Below, piece by piece: positions 32,999 through 42,405 of a stretch of DNA of 45,876 nt (its first letter is position 1; the number at the start of each line of letters is the position of its first letter). The DNA is from Terriglobales bacterium (lineage in GTDB: Bacteria; Acidobacteriota; Terriglobia; Terriglobales; Acidobacteriaceae): the NCBI GenBank assembly GCA_025980765.1, contig JAICXB010000033.1, forward strand, positions 1 to 45,876, in the 5' to 3' direction. The translations under genes and the position numbers were made by a program. The notes below the pieces were generated by a model. That model was not told where the DNA came from and searched no databases. It was given only the letters and a program-made list of their open reading frames with translations.

Positions 32999-35872
32999 CT
33001 ATGCATTCGCATATTTCCCCATCAGCACAAATGGCGCCCACTGGTACGGATGCGGGTACTGCTCGCGAACCGTGAGCATGGCGGCCTTTGCCGCCGAGGC
33101 CTTGTTCTCACCCGCTTGAATCGCGGAGTAAAACGCTTTCATGAATTCCGCTGTGCTCTGATCATGTACATCCCACAGGCTGAGCAGAAGCGATTGCGCG
33201 CCGGCCTGAAACAGTCCGCGGGCGAGGCCGATCAGCTCGTCGCCGGCTGCCACTACGTTCAGTCCGGTGGCGCATCCGCTGAAGGTCACCAGCTCCGCGG
33301 GCAGACGCAGCTGATACAGGTCATAGAGGCTCAGATAGGAATTGCCCAGGCGAATCGAGGAGAACATTGGGCTGTCCTGACGGAAATACCCGTGCGTGGC
33401 AATGTGCACGAAGCGGCTGCCGGGGCCGGCGCTCTTGAGCACGTACTCGCTGGCGGCCTTACCGATGTAAAGATTCGGATGGGGAAGAATTCCCGAAAGG
33501 GAACGAAGCTCGTCGAGAATCGACGGGGCTTTCTCGTCGGGAACCCCCATAATCAACGACGGTCCCGCGGTGTTCGCCTGCTTTTCGGCGCAAACTTTAT
33601 AGATGCTGGCGCTGGGAGCGTAGGAGACGGTGTGCTGATCGATCAGATAGCTCTCGCCGTTGAATAGGGCATGAAACGGCACGTAGTGCAGCGGCCCATG
33701 GGGCACAAACAGCAGGTGGGCGGCAGTGAGGCGGTCGCGAATGGGCGCCAGCAGTTCGTCGTAGAGACTCTTCAGGTGGGTGTTCGTCGATTGAATCAGC
33801 GAATCGCGAAAAGCTTCCGTGTACTCCGACCCCAGCCGGAATTTTGAGAGCTGGAACTGCAGCAGGCGCAGCACGCTCCCAATTCGGGAAGCGAGCGTCA
33901 CTGGCAGAATCTCAAGCCGGTCACGGTTCAGCAGACAAACAACAATGCGATCGCCGGTCTGAAAAAACTCGACGATCATTGTGCCGGGGGAAATCGCGCT
34001 GCGGATTTCGTCCATCGAGACGCTCTCGGAGACGTGCATGCCGGCCTGGCCGGCCTCGGCCAGACTTGCTTCCTGCAACACCCGCACCAGGTCGCCTTCG
34101 CGCGCGCGCGCCTGCTCCTCCAATCGCTGGATGTGCTCGGGCGAGCGTTGCTCAGGACGAAGCTGCTCCACTTCAATCAGGCTGTAGTACCAGTTGAGTT
34201 CGTCGCGCAGGTTGCGCATCTTGCGCACCAGCTCGCTTTGCCCCGCGCCATCTGGGGCGGCGGACGTCGGCTGCAGCATCTGGTCCATCAGCGTGCGCGA
34301 CTTGGCTTCTTCGATGTATCCAAAGGCCTCGCGCGCCAGTTCCTCGCTCGGAGTTTCCTTCAGGCAGGCATCCACAAGCTGTTCGTACACTTCCAGCCGG
34401 TTCTTGAGGAAGGCCAGCTTCAGCTCCTGTCCGCGGAGGTTGCTGCGCAATGTCTCCAGTGCGTCGCGAGAGGTGCGGAAGCATTCGTATGCTTGCTTTT
34501 GCCGGCCGGCCGCGGAATGGATGTGACCCATCAGCAGATAGGCCTGGTGTTTCAAAACGGGAGTGGAGTGTTGGGCCAGCTTCTCCAGAGCGTGCGAGCA
34601 TTGGTCCTGCGCGCCGGGGAGGTCCGCGGTGCGCTGGGCGATGCGCGCCAGCAGCAGGCGGCAAAGCACGGCCTTGCCATGCAATGACGAGCTGTCGAAG
34701 AACTCGAGGGCCGCACGGGCGAGGCGGCGGGCTTCGAAATGGCGTCCTTCATTGAAGAGCACCAGCGCCTGATAGAGATCGATCAACGACGGCCAAACCT
34801 GGTTCTTCTCCTTCACGAACATAGCGCGTGATTTGGCGAAGACCTTGAGCGCCTGGAATGCTTGTCCCTGCTGGCTCATGGCAATGGCTTCGAAGGCGAG
34901 GGTCTTGGCTTCCTCGTATCCCATTCCCATTTTGGCGAACTCGGCATTGGCTTCGCGCGCCAGTTCCACCGCCTCCCCGCTGAGGTTCAGCTCAAGGTAG
35001 AGTTCGGAAAGATCGAGGTTGCAGAGCGCATGATGGTAGTGATCGGCAACGCCCTGACACTCAACGCGGGTGGAGCGAAGCATGTCAATGGCGCGGCTGT
35101 ATTCGCCGCGCAAGTAGTAGAGGTATGCGATGTTGTAATCCGCCTGCGCGACTAGTCGGGGCATATTGTGCGCTAGACAAAATTCACGGGCATCGCGATA
35201 GGTCTTCAGCGCCTCGGTAAATTCGCCCAAACTGATGAGGCACACCGAAAGATTGCCGAGCGCGACCGCGATGCCTTCGCGGTTCTCATGCGCGAGCAGC
35301 ACGTCGTAGGCGCGGCGGTAGCATGCCAGCGCCTCGGCGAACCTGTCCTGGCGGTAAAAGATGTTTCCTAAATTGAGATCGAGCCGCGCCAGCCGCAACT
35401 GGTCGCCGAGTTCCGTGAAGATGGTGCGAGCCCGTTCTGCCGAGGTGAACGCCTGCTCGTAATCGCCAGCCAGATTCAGCGACAGCAGGGAAGTGCTAAG
35501 CGTGCGGCCGACCTCCGCCTGCTCGCCTGCGCCTTCAAAAAGTTGTAATGCCTGGCTGTGCAGTTCGATCGCGGGACGATAGTTGCCGAGGTGGTGCAAA
35601 GCATTGGCCTTGGCGCGCAGTGCGTGGCCCATCGGCAGCGATCCGGGTATTGTCGCTGCAACTGCGACCGCTGCTTCCGCCAGAGCCAGCGATTGCTTGG
35701 GATCTACCTGCAGCAGCTCGCGCCCGCGATCGACGATCTGGATTACGACCGCGAGAGTCAGCCGGGAGCTGTACTGCACGAGGAATTCGCGGCGCTGCTG
35801 CTCATTGGCAAGCGACGCGATGGTCTCGGCCGACAAATCGAGATTCCCAATCGGGGATTCTGCAGCCTTCAT
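32999..35872 (-). CDS. TPR-repeat CHAT-domain protein (caspase-like protease)
   Basis: This 957-residue protein has about 500 residues of TPR repeats, for example RLDLNLGNIFYRQDRFAEAL and AVALGNLSVCLISLGEFTEA, then a helical linker and a CHAT domain over the last 300 residues. The catalytic dyad of the caspase-like clan is present: His827 in FVHIATHGYF and Cys867 in TFSGCATG. No signal peptide is seen, so it is cytoplasmic. In type III-E CRISPR systems a TPR-CHAT protease works with a sigma-factor regulator. Here the start codon overlaps the ECF sigma stop (ATGA), so the two are made together. The trigger and substrate are unknown. Confidence 0.92.
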   Translation of the reverse strand: MKAAESPIGNLDLSAETIASLANEQQRREFLVQYSSRLTLAVVIQIVDRGRELLQVDPKQSLALAEAAVAVAATIPGSLPMGHALRAKANALHHLGNYRPAIELHSQALQLFEGAGEQAEVGRTLSTSLLSLNLAGDYEQAFTSAERARTIFTELGDQLRLARLDLNLGNIFYRQDRFAEALACYRRAYDVLLAHENREGIAVALGNLSVCLISLGEFTEALKTYRDAREFCLAHNMPRLVAQADYNIAYLYYLRGEYSRAIDMLRSTRVECQGVADHYHHALCNLDLSELYLELNLSGEAVELAREANAEFAKMGMGYEEAKTLAFEAIAMSQQGQAFQALKVFAKSRAMFVKEKNQVWPSLIDLYQALVLFNEGRHFEARRLARAALEFFDSSSLHGKAVLCRLLLARIAQRTADLPGAQDQCSHALEKLAQHSTPVLKHQAYLLMGHIHSAAGRQKQAYECFRTSRDALETLRSNLRGQELKLAFLKNRLEVYEQLVDACLKETPSEELAREAFGYIEEAKSRTLMDQMLQPTSAAPDGAGQSELVRKMRNLRDELNWYYSLIEVEQLRPEQRSPEHIQRLEEQARAREGDLVRVLQEASLAEAGQAGMHVSESVSMDEIRSAISPGTMIVEFFQTGDRIVVCLLNRDRLEILPVTLASRIGSVLRLLQFQLSKFRLGSEYTEAFRDSLIQSTNTHLKSLYDELLAPIRDRLTAAHLLFVPHGPLHYVPFHALFNGESYLIDQHTVSYAPSASIYKVCAEKQANTAGPSLIMGVPDEKAPSILDELRSLSGILPHPNLYIGKAASEYVLKSAGPGSRFVHIATHGYFRQDSPMFSSIRLGNSYLSLYDLYQLRLPAELVTFSGCATGLNVVAAGDELIGLARGLFQAGAQSLLLSLWDVHDQSTAEFMKAFYSAIQAGENKASAAKAAMLTVREQYPHPYQWAPFVLMGKYANA

Positions 35873-36534
35873 CTGAAGCCCCTGGCGAGCAGTTGCTTCT
35901 TGAGTTGTTCCAGACAGCGCCCGCGGGTGAAGCCGATGGAGCCGATCGCAAGTCCAAGTTCTCTGGCAACCTCTTCATAAGGCCGGGCGGGCGTTTCAAA
36001 AAAGAACATGCGCACCATTCGTGCACACCGCGGCGAAAGCGCGGCAATCGCATCGCGCAATGCCTGCTCCTGCTCGGCTTCCGCAAGTACTTGTTCGGCG
36101 CGGGCGGGAGCGGCCGGTTCAGGCGTATTGCCTTCCTCTTCCGCGGAGACGTAGCGCTTCTCGCGCCGCCTCCAATGCAGGCATTTGTGCGATGTCGTCT
36201 GCATCAACCACTTCGGCAATGCGCGCGGCTGGCGCAGGCGCGGCAATTCCGCGAGCAGATCGACACAGACCGACTGGAAGATGTCACTGGCATCATCGCG
36301 GGAAAATTCATACTTGATGGGAATGGAGAAGATCAGGTTCTTGTACTTGTCGATCAGCAGCGACCATGCCTCTTCGTTGCCCCTGACACATTCTTTGACC
36401 AAGCGCTCGTCTGTCCATAAAGCCGCAGAGGAGGCAGGCGCTCCCTGCATCCCATCAGCGGCAAAAGAGGGCGCCGATGGGGACCCCGCTTGGCCCGCGC
36501 CTTTCACACCTCGCAATCTGGCAGCAGCCTTCAC
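35869..36534 (-). CDS. ECF-type RNA polymerase sigma factor
   Basis: This protein of about 221 residues has sigma region 2 (AWSLLIDKYKNLIFSIPIKY, SRDDASDIFQSVCVDLLAEL, LPKWLMQTTSHKCLHWRRR) and region 4 (LSPRCARMVRMFFFETPARP, YEEVARELGLAIGSIGFTRG). The chosen start is GTG at 36534, which overlaps the TGA stop of the upstream peptide-binding gene as GTGA. An ATG at 36585 would overlap that gene by 55 bases, and another at 36450 is possible. The 3' end overlaps the CHAT gene as ATGA. ECF factors are usually held by an anti-sigma factor; the zinc-finger protein at 42406 is a candidate. Confidence 0.88.
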   Translation of the reverse strand: MKAAARLRGVKGAGQAGSPSAPSFAADGMQGAPASSAALWTDERLVKECVRGNEEAWSLLIDKYKNLIFSIPIKYEFSRDDASDIFQSVCVDLLAELPRLRQPRALPKWLMQTTSHKCLHWRRREKRYVSAEEEGNTPEPAAPARAEQVLAEAEQEQALRDAIAALSPRCARMVRMFFFETPARPYEEVARELGLAIGSIGFTRGRCLEQLKKQLLARGFR

Positions 36535-38279
36535 CGCGCGCTCGCCAGCGCCTGGCGCCTCAAGTAAAGTTCGTCGGCGTTCCACAACGCGTACGGATCG
36601 AGGACGGCAGGGCGGAAGTTCCCGACGTTATTTTTCGCGCCCACCAGCACGTCGGGTGTGGCTAGAAAGATGACCGGCAGGTTTTCCGCGAGCAACTGCT
36701 GCACGCGATCGTAGATCCGCCTTCGCTGCTTGTAGTTCACGGTAACCATCTGCTGGTTCATCAAGCCATCGACTTCAGCTTCCCACGCCGTCGCTGGATG
36801 AATCTCGTGGAGGTTCCAAATATGCGTGCCGCCATTCGACAGCCACACGTTCATCTGCGGATTGGGATCGGCGTCTGCGCCGCCGAGTCCAATAATGCAG
36901 GCTTCGTAGTTATTGCTCTGGAAGACGCGATCGACGACTGCGCGAAACTCCAGCGGGACCACGTGGACGGTGATGCCGAGCTGCGACAGGTCGTCGGCGA
37001 TCAATGTCGCCATCTTCACGCGCGGCGCATTCGATGATCCGGTGATGATCGAGAATTCCACCGGCTTCTGCTGATTGTCGATGAGTTTGCCGTCGCTATT
37101 CCAGGAGAATCCGGCAGATTTCAGCAGCTCGCGCGCATGGTCAAGCGAGCGCTCCGGATGCGGCAATGACTGGTCCACCCACAGCTTGTCGGCAGGACTC
37201 TCGTTGCCCCAAAGCGCGGCTCCGTGCCCGCGATAAGCCAGGCGCACGATCGCCTGCCGGTCGATTGCCGCCGAAACCGCCTGGCGAAACTTCAGGTCAC
37301 GGAACCAGGCCTGCTCACGGACGAGGTCGGGAAACTTGTCGGCTGGAACATCGTTGAGGTTGAAGACAAGAAAATTGAATTCCAAACTGGGACCGAGGTC
37401 CTGGATCTGATAATCGCGATCTTGCTGTTCCTTTGCCAGCACCGAATAGTTGTCTGGCCCAAAGCGGTTGATGATATCGGTTTCACGTGCCTCGAAGCGC
37501 ATGACCTGCGCGTCTTCATTGCCGGCGAAGATGAAGGCCATTTCGTCGAGATACGGCAGCCTTTGCTTGTTGCTGTCGGCCTTCCAGTAATACGGATTGC
37601 GTTCCAGCACGATGCGTTGACCGGCGACATATTGCTTGACCCGAAATGGTCCAAGTCCGGCAATCTGGCTCGGCGGCGTGTTCAGGTTCCAGACTTCGGC
37701 GAATTTTCCCTGCTCATATGCAGATTGCAGCAGATGACGTGGCAGAATCGCGAGGCTATCAAAAATGCGTTCGGCGGCGGCGTAGGGCTGAGGCAGTTCG
37801 AAGCGGACGGTGTGTGCGTCCACTTTCGTGACTGTCATCGGCCTGCCTCCGATGACCAGCAGATCGCGTTGCGTGGAGTGCACCTTTTCGTCGAGGTAGA
37901 CCTGAAAAGTGAAGACAACGTCGTCGGCGTCGAATGGCTGACCATCAGAGAAGCGCAGACCACGACGTAATTTGAGTGTGAAAGTGCGGCCATCGGAAGA
38001 CATCTTCCACGAACTCGCCAGCGCCGGCTCGGTCTTCTGGGTATAGCGATTGATGTGAATAAGGTCGGCATTGATGCGGCCAATCACTTCGCGTGAAGGC
38101 GCATCGGCCGCGAGGACGGGATTCAGCGTCTTGGGCTCAGAGCGCTGTCCCACGACCAGCGTTCCACCATAATTTCCTGTGAGCCCAGGCTCGACTTGAA
38201 TGTCTTCGCCTTTCTGCAACGGCTGCGCCGCACTGGCGGCCACCACGGGCAGTGCGACACAAAACAATATCCAGTTCAC
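36531..38279 (-). CDS. Peptide ABC transporter substrate-binding protein (family 5)
   Basis: This 582-residue protein is of the DppA/OppA type, with GTLVVGQRSEPKTLNPVLAA, LASSWKMSSDGRTFTLKLR, GLRFSDGQPFDADDVVFTFQ and RQAVSAAIDRQAIVRLAYRG. It captures peptides in the periplasm for the two permeases upstream. The frame is open to 38456, but the first 58 codons are translated repeat DNA (FTTETRG..., KCLLCLRVSV). I choose GTG at 38279, which gives a signal peptide NWILFCVALPVVAASAAQ. That start codon lies within the repeat edge, and no strong ribosome site is visible, so the exact start is uncertain. Confidence 0.9.
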   Translation of the reverse strand: MNWILFCVALPVVAASAAQPLQKGEDIQVEPGLTGNYGGTLVVGQRSEPKTLNPVLAADAPSREVIGRINADLIHINRYTQKTEPALASSWKMSSDGRTFTLKLRRGLRFSDGQPFDADDVVFTFQVYLDEKVHSTQRDLLVIGGRPMTVTKVDAHTVRFELPQPYAAAERIFDSLAILPRHLLQSAYEQGKFAEVWNLNTPPSQIAGLGPFRVKQYVAGQRIVLERNPYYWKADSNKQRLPYLDEMAFIFAGNEDAQVMRFEARETDIINRFGPDNYSVLAKEQQDRDYQIQDLGPSLEFNFLVFNLNDVPADKFPDLVREQAWFRDLKFRQAVSAAIDRQAIVRLAYRGHGAALWGNESPADKLWVDQSLPHPERSLDHARELLKSAGFSWNSDGKLIDNQQKPVEFSIITGSSNAPRVKMATLIADDLSQLGITVHVVPLEFRAVVDRVFQSNNYEACIIGLGGADADPNPQMNVWLSNGGTHIWNLHEIHPATAWEAEVDGLMNQQMVTVNYKQRRRIYDRVQQLLAENLPVIFLATPDVLVGAKNNVGNFRPAVLDPYALWNADELYLRRQALASAR

Positions 38280-38425
38280 CACGGACACACGGAGACACAA
38301 AAGGCATTTCGTAATTGGGAAATTTCGTAATCGGGTAATTGAAAACCGCTTCAACACGCGTTTATAAGTTTCGAAATTACCCGATTTCGAAATTAGCAAT
38401 TGACCCCGTGTCTCCGTGGTGAAAA
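38276..38425. repeat. Nested interspersed repeat: family A arms around family D arms
   Basis: The outer arms TCACCACGGACACACGGAGA (left) and GTGTCTCCGTGGTGA (right, near 38408-38422) are family A units. The inner arms AATTTCGTAATCGGGTAATT (38321-38340) and AATTACCCGATTTCGAAATT (38375-38394) are nearly perfect complements and resemble the 7714-7766 element. The composite splits the permease and binding-protein genes of one operon. Confidence 0.9.
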
Positions 38426-38445
38426 TAGAGTTTGTGAAAATCACA

Positions 38446-39453
38446 CTATATGGCAACGGATTGTACCCGCCTCTCGAAAATGTTCGCCATGAAAAAGTAT
38501 GTTGACGAAACCAGCACTACGGCGAAGACCGGAGCCACCATCCACCAGTACGCAACCAGGATTCGATACTGCTGCAGGTCGGCCAGCAGGTTTCCCCAAC
38601 TTGCGACCGGTTCGCTGGCCCCCAGTCCCAGGAAGGACAGCGTGACTTCCGCCATGATGAACTGCGGAATCAGAATCACCGCCTGGGTAAAAATCAGCGG
38701 TTTCAATTGGGGAAGAATGTGGCGACGAAAAATGTAGAACTCGGAAGCGCCGAAGCCGCGGGCGGACATCACGAAGCCGCGTTCTTTGGCGCTAAGCGCC
38801 AGGCCGCGAATGAGTCGCGCCGGACGCGCCCACCCGGTAACGCCAATTACGCCCGCGAGCAAAAAGAAGGTTTCGAGGGGCGCGATGCGCAAAGGCAGGA
38901 ACGCGCGGACGGCCAACAGAAGATAGAACCATGACAATGCCATCCCCAGCTCTGACAGTCGCATGATGGCGCTGTCCGTCAACCCGCCGCGCAATCCGGC
39001 GGCCGCTCCCAAAAGGGTTCCGATCAGCAAGGCCAGAAACGTCGCCAGCAAGGCCGCCGCAACCGAAATCCTGCCGCCATAGAGCACTCGCGAAAACAAA
39101 TCGCGGCCGTAGGCGTCGCTTCCCAAAATGAAAATGCGTCCTGGGGCATCGACGCCAAAGAAGCGCAGCTTGCGCTGTCCTGAATTTGGCACAGCCACAC
39201 TGACGAAGAATCGAACCGGATAACGCGCGCTCGTGCTTTCGGAATACCCCTCATCTCCGGTTGGCACAATGGCATAAACGAATGGACGAAGATGAAAGCG
39301 CCCGCCGGCGTCGAACCAATGCACTCGCGTCGGCGGTGCGAAGGTATATTCCCGGTTCTGCTCGGCAGGTCCGTACGGCGCGAGCAATCCTGGGAACAGG
39401 ATGGCGCAATGCAGCCCCACGAAAAGCACGATGCCGAAATAGAGGCGCTTCAT
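38446..39453 (-). CDS. Peptide ABC transporter permease (DppC/OppC type)
   Basis: This 335-residue inner-membrane protein has one N-terminal helix (LYFGIVLFVGLHCAILFPGL), a periplasmic segment of about 100 residues, then the transporter core starting ILGSDAYGRDLFSRVLYGG, which is diagnostic of DppC-type permeases. The EAA-type loop that meets the ATPase is LSAKERGFVMSARGFGASEF followed by RRHILPQ. The start is 3 bases after the upstream permease stop. The C-terminus is followed by a repeat block before the binding-protein gene. Confidence 0.94.
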   Translation of the reverse strand: MKRLYFGIVLFVGLHCAILFPGLLAPYGPAEQNREYTFAPPTRVHWFDAGGRFHLRPFVYAIVPTGDEGYSESTSARYPVRFFVSVAVPNSGQRKLRFFGVDAPGRIFILGSDAYGRDLFSRVLYGGRISVAAALLATFLALLIGTLLGAAAGLRGGLTDSAIMRLSELGMALSWFYLLLAVRAFLPLRIAPLETFFLLAGVIGVTGWARPARLIRGLALSAKERGFVMSARGFGASEFYIFRRHILPQLKPLIFTQAVILIPQFIMAEVTLSFLGLGASEPVASWGNLLADLQQYRILVAYWWMVAPVFAVVLVSSTYFFMANIFERRVQSVAI

Positions 39454-39456
39454 CGG

Positions 39457-40425
39457 CTACTCTAACCGAATCCTGGGATCGACCGCATAGAGCAGCAGGT
39501 CGCTCATGAGATTTCCCACAACCAGCAATGCCGATGAAACCATCACCACGGCAATCACCACCTGAAAGTCGCGAGCGAAAATGGACTCAAGGAACAGCGG
39601 TCCCAATCCGGGCCAGCCGGTGATGACCTCGATCAGCAATGACGCGCTCAGCAATCCCGCGATGGAAAATCCAAAAAGGGAAATCAGCGGACTCGCCGCT
39701 GCCGGCAGAGCATGACGCAGCAACAACCGCGCTCGGAAAATTCCGTGTCCGGTGGCGGCTTTGATAAAGGGAGCCTGCAGCACTTCCGCCATTGCGGTAC
39801 GCGTGTGCCGCAGCACAATTGGGAGAGCGGCAAGGACCAGGGCCGCCGCGGGCACTACGAGGTGAAGAACCGTGTCCCGGATTCGCTGAGTCAAGCTGAA
39901 ATCCTCGGCATTGAGCGAAGCCATGCCGCCGATAGGAAGTCGCCCGCTGCGCACCACAAATGCCAGCAGCGCCAATGCAATAACAATTTCGGGAACACTC
40001 AGCAGCAGCGAACTGCCAAACGAGCAGATGCGGTCGAGCCAGCCACCTTTCGCGGCGCTGAGGATTCCTAAGGGCACCGCCAGCAGCCAAACGAGAAATG
40101 TCGCCGTCCCCGTGAGCAGAAGGGTGTTGCTGCAGCGGTTCCAAATCAGCGATGACACCGGCGCGTTGTATGCGAACGAGAAGCCGAGGTCGCCATGCAG
40201 GGCAGCGCGCAGCCAGTGCGCGTAACGCAATGCAATTGGCTGGTCCAGCCCATATTGGGCACGCAACGCTGTGAACGTTTCGGGAGAGATTTGCGGATTC
40301 AGCTTCATTTCATCGAGAAAGCTGCCGGGGGCCAGTGCAGACAGCGAAAAGGAAAGCAGGGACACGGCCAGCAGCAAGAGCAAGCCGCTGGCAATCCGTC
40401 GTTCGATGTAGCGCGCCGTGTTCAT
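39457..40425 (-). CDS. Peptide ABC transporter permease (DppB/OppB type)
   Basis: This 322-residue inner-membrane protein begins with the DppB pattern RRIASGLLLLLAVSLLSFSL and LAPGSFLDEM, then LRAQYGLDQPIALRYAHWLR and AALHGDLGFSFAYNAPVSSL. The ATPase-contact loop is LQAPFIKAATGHGIFRARLL followed by RHALPAA. Its ATG overlaps the upstream ATPase stop as ATGA, which indicates translational coupling. It forms a heterodimer channel with the DppC-type protein downstream. Confidence 0.95.
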   Translation of the reverse strand: MNTARYIERRIASGLLLLLAVSLLSFSLSALAPGSFLDEMKLNPQISPETFTALRAQYGLDQPIALRYAHWLRAALHGDLGFSFAYNAPVSSLIWNRCSNTLLLTGTATFLVWLLAVPLGILSAAKGGWLDRICSFGSSLLLSVPEIVIALALLAFVVRSGRLPIGGMASLNAEDFSLTQRIRDTVLHLVVPAAALVLAALPIVLRHTRTAMAEVLQAPFIKAATGHGIFRARLLLRHALPAAASPLISLFGFSIAGLLSASLLIEVITGWPGLGPLFLESIFARDFQVVIAVVMVSSALLVVGNLMSDLLLYAVDPRIRLE

Positions 40426-42017
40426 TGGCTTTCCACCAAGGCGATGCCCGACCCGGTCGCCGCAGAAGCCGAGCGGGCACGAAATGTGCTGCCTGCGAGC
40501 ATCTCTCGCGAACCCTCTACGACGGATCCGTCCTGCATCATCAGGATCGAATCGGCAATATCCCGCACGAGGTGAAGGTCGTGGGAGATAAGCAGATAGC
40601 TCAGGCGGCGCGTCTTCTTCAATTCAGCCAGCAACGCAAGCACCTGCTGCTGGGTTTCGCTGTCGAGCCCGGAAGTGGATTCGTCGAAGATGATGAGCTG
40701 AGGTTCGAGAACCATCGCGCGGGCTATGGCCAGCCGCTGACGTTGTCCTCCGCTGAATTCGAGCGGCTTGCGCTCGAACATTGCCGGCTCGAAACCAATT
40801 TCTTCGAGTAGCTGCCGGGCGCGCTCTCGTCGCGTGTGTTTGTCGCCGCGATTTTGAATGAGCAGAGGCTCTTCGACGATCTGCTCGGCATTCAAATTGG
40901 GATTGATAGAGGCCGCGGAATCCTGCAACACCAGTTGTACTCGCGGTCGAAACTGCCGCAGCTCGGTCGGGGTGAGGCGCAACAGGTCCTGGCCGGCTAG
41001 CTCGATCTCGCCGGCATCGGGTTTTTCCCACATTGCCAAACACCGCGCCAGGGTGGATTTGCCGGAGCCAGACTGCCCGATCAATGCCACGGTCGAGTCC
41101 TGTGGGATGCTGAGGTCCACGTTGCGCAAAACACCAGTCGCAGGTCCTCGGCGAAAACGCAGTCCGCGTGTCTGGTATGACTTCGAAAGCGCCGAAACCC
41201 TGACCAGCGGCTGCTCCGATCCCGATGTCTCAGCATTCATGCGCGGCAACGGCCGGCTGGACCGCCCATTTCTGCCGAGAACAACCGCCGCGTCGGTCAA
41301 CAGTCCAGCCGACATCTCTAGTGTGCGATCGCACATGCGGTCAAGGACCGCGTGATCGTGGCTGATCAGCAAAAAACTCACGCGCAAATCGCGGCGCAAT
41401 TCCGATATCAGGTCCAGAATCTCGTTTTGCAGTGCGGCATCGAGCCCAGCCGTGGGCTCGTCGGCAATGACGAGCGAGGGGCCGCAAACCAGCGCCTGCG
41501 CGATCACGACGCGGTGCCGCTCGCCTCCGCTGAGCTCGTGGGGATAGGCGTTGAAGGCATCTGCTCGCTTGTGAAGGTGCACGCGTTGCAGAAATTCGGC
41601 GGCACGCTCACGGCATTCCCGATTCGAAACCTGATGATGAGCACGAAATACTTCCGCGATCTGCTCGCCCACGCGCATTACTGGGTTCAGCGCCAGCATC
41701 GGCTCCTGATACATGATGGAAATCTCGTTGCCGCGCACGCGGCGCATCTGCTCATGGCGGAGCGTCAGCAGATCACGACCCTGGAAACGCAAAGCGGCAG
41801 CGGTAATTTGCGCCGAATCGGGAAGCAAACGCAGAATGGAAAGACCAAGCGTGGTCTTGCCTGAACCTGACGCGCCGAAGACGCCGACGATCTCTCCGGC
41901 GCCGATATCAAAGCTGGCGTGGCTGATCGCCGCGCAGAACTGGCCGCCAGCGCCTCGGTAGAGGACGCTGAGATTGCTCACTTCCAGCAGCGGATCGCGA
42001 TGATACGGGAGAGACAC
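40422..42017 (-). CDS. Peptide ABC transporter ATP-binding protein, two fused domains (DppD-DppF type)
   Basis: This 531-residue cytoplasmic protein carries two complete ATP-binding domains. The first has Walker A GASGSGKTT, signature LSGGERHR and Walker B LVIADEPTAGLD. The second has GQSGSGKST, FSGGQRQRLAIARA and LIIFDESTSGLD, where Ser replaces the usual Pro after Asp-Glu. In most bacteria these are two genes. The start is GTG at 42017 with AAGGA five bases upstream. It is the first gene of the minus-strand chain and diverges from the zinc-finger gene at 42406. Confidence 0.96.
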   Translation of the reverse strand: MSLPYHRDPLLEVSNLSVLYRGAGGQFCAAISHASFDIGAGEIVGVFGASGSGKTTLGLSILRLLPDSAQITAAALRFQGRDLLTLRHEQMRRVRGNEISIMYQEPMLALNPVMRVGEQIAEVFRAHHQVSNRECRERAAEFLQRVHLHKRADAFNAYPHELSGGERHRVVIAQALVCGPSLVIADEPTAGLDAALQNEILDLISELRRDLRVSFLLISHDHAVLDRMCDRTLEMSAGLLTDAAVVLGRNGRSSRPLPRMNAETSGSEQPLVRVSALSKSYQTRGLRFRRGPATGVLRNVDLSIPQDSTVALIGQSGSGKSTLARCLAMWEKPDAGEIELAGQDLLRLTPTELRQFRPRVQLVLQDSAASINPNLNAEQIVEEPLLIQNRGDKHTRRERARQLLEEIGFEPAMFERKPLEFSGGQRQRLAIARAMVLEPQLIIFDESTSGLDSETQQQVLALLAELKKTRRLSYLLISHDLHLVRDIADSILMMQDGSVVEGSREMLAGSTFRARSASAATGSGIALVESQ

Positions 42018-42157
42018 GAATTCCTTCTGGCTGAAGGGCCTTTGTCCTGTTGGCCTTAGCAGCGAGTGTTACTTAGCCTTCAGTATGGTGATTGCCGGCG
42101 GGATGGTTCAACGATTCCCGTGATGCGCAGCTCACTTTGGTAATCGGAGGTAATGAA

Positions 42158-42298
42158 AAGGAGTGCTCATGTGCGTGTGTTTCCGGGCGCACTCGCCCGG
42201 GTTTTGGCAGTAAAACTCCAGAATTGTTGGATTTGCAAGCGAAAGGCCGGGGGCGGCTCCCGGTGCCACATGGGCAACGGCACTGGCACGATTCTGGA
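42158..42298 (+). promoter_or_regulatory. Structured leader with possible 14-codon leader peptide
   Basis: A strong site AAGGAG (42158-42163) precedes an ATG at 42169 that encodes MCVCFRAHSPGFWQ and stops at 42213. A 7-bp hairpin (CCGGGCG 42183-42189, CGCCCGG 42194-42200) followed by GTTTT overlaps its end like an attenuator. Beyond it TCCAGAAT (42217-42224) pairs with ATTCTGGA (42291-42298), enclosing a CCGGG/CCCGG hairpin and a GTGCCA/TGGCAC hairpin. It matches no riboswitch class that I can recognise. The remaining gap from 42018 to 42157 presumably holds divergent promoters but none is clear. Confidence 0.35.
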
Positions 42299-42405
42299 AC
42301 TTCAAAAATTTTCTTCCTGCCCTATATTTTTTCCCTTCCTCGCTTCCCTTTATCCCCAGAATTCAGAAAATCAGGCGACTGCGAATGGCCGTCAATGGAG
42401 ATGCG

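Noticed and set aside
38280..38456. N-terminal extension of the peptide-binding protein frame
   Set aside because: The 59 codons are translated family A and D repeats and precede the real signal peptide.
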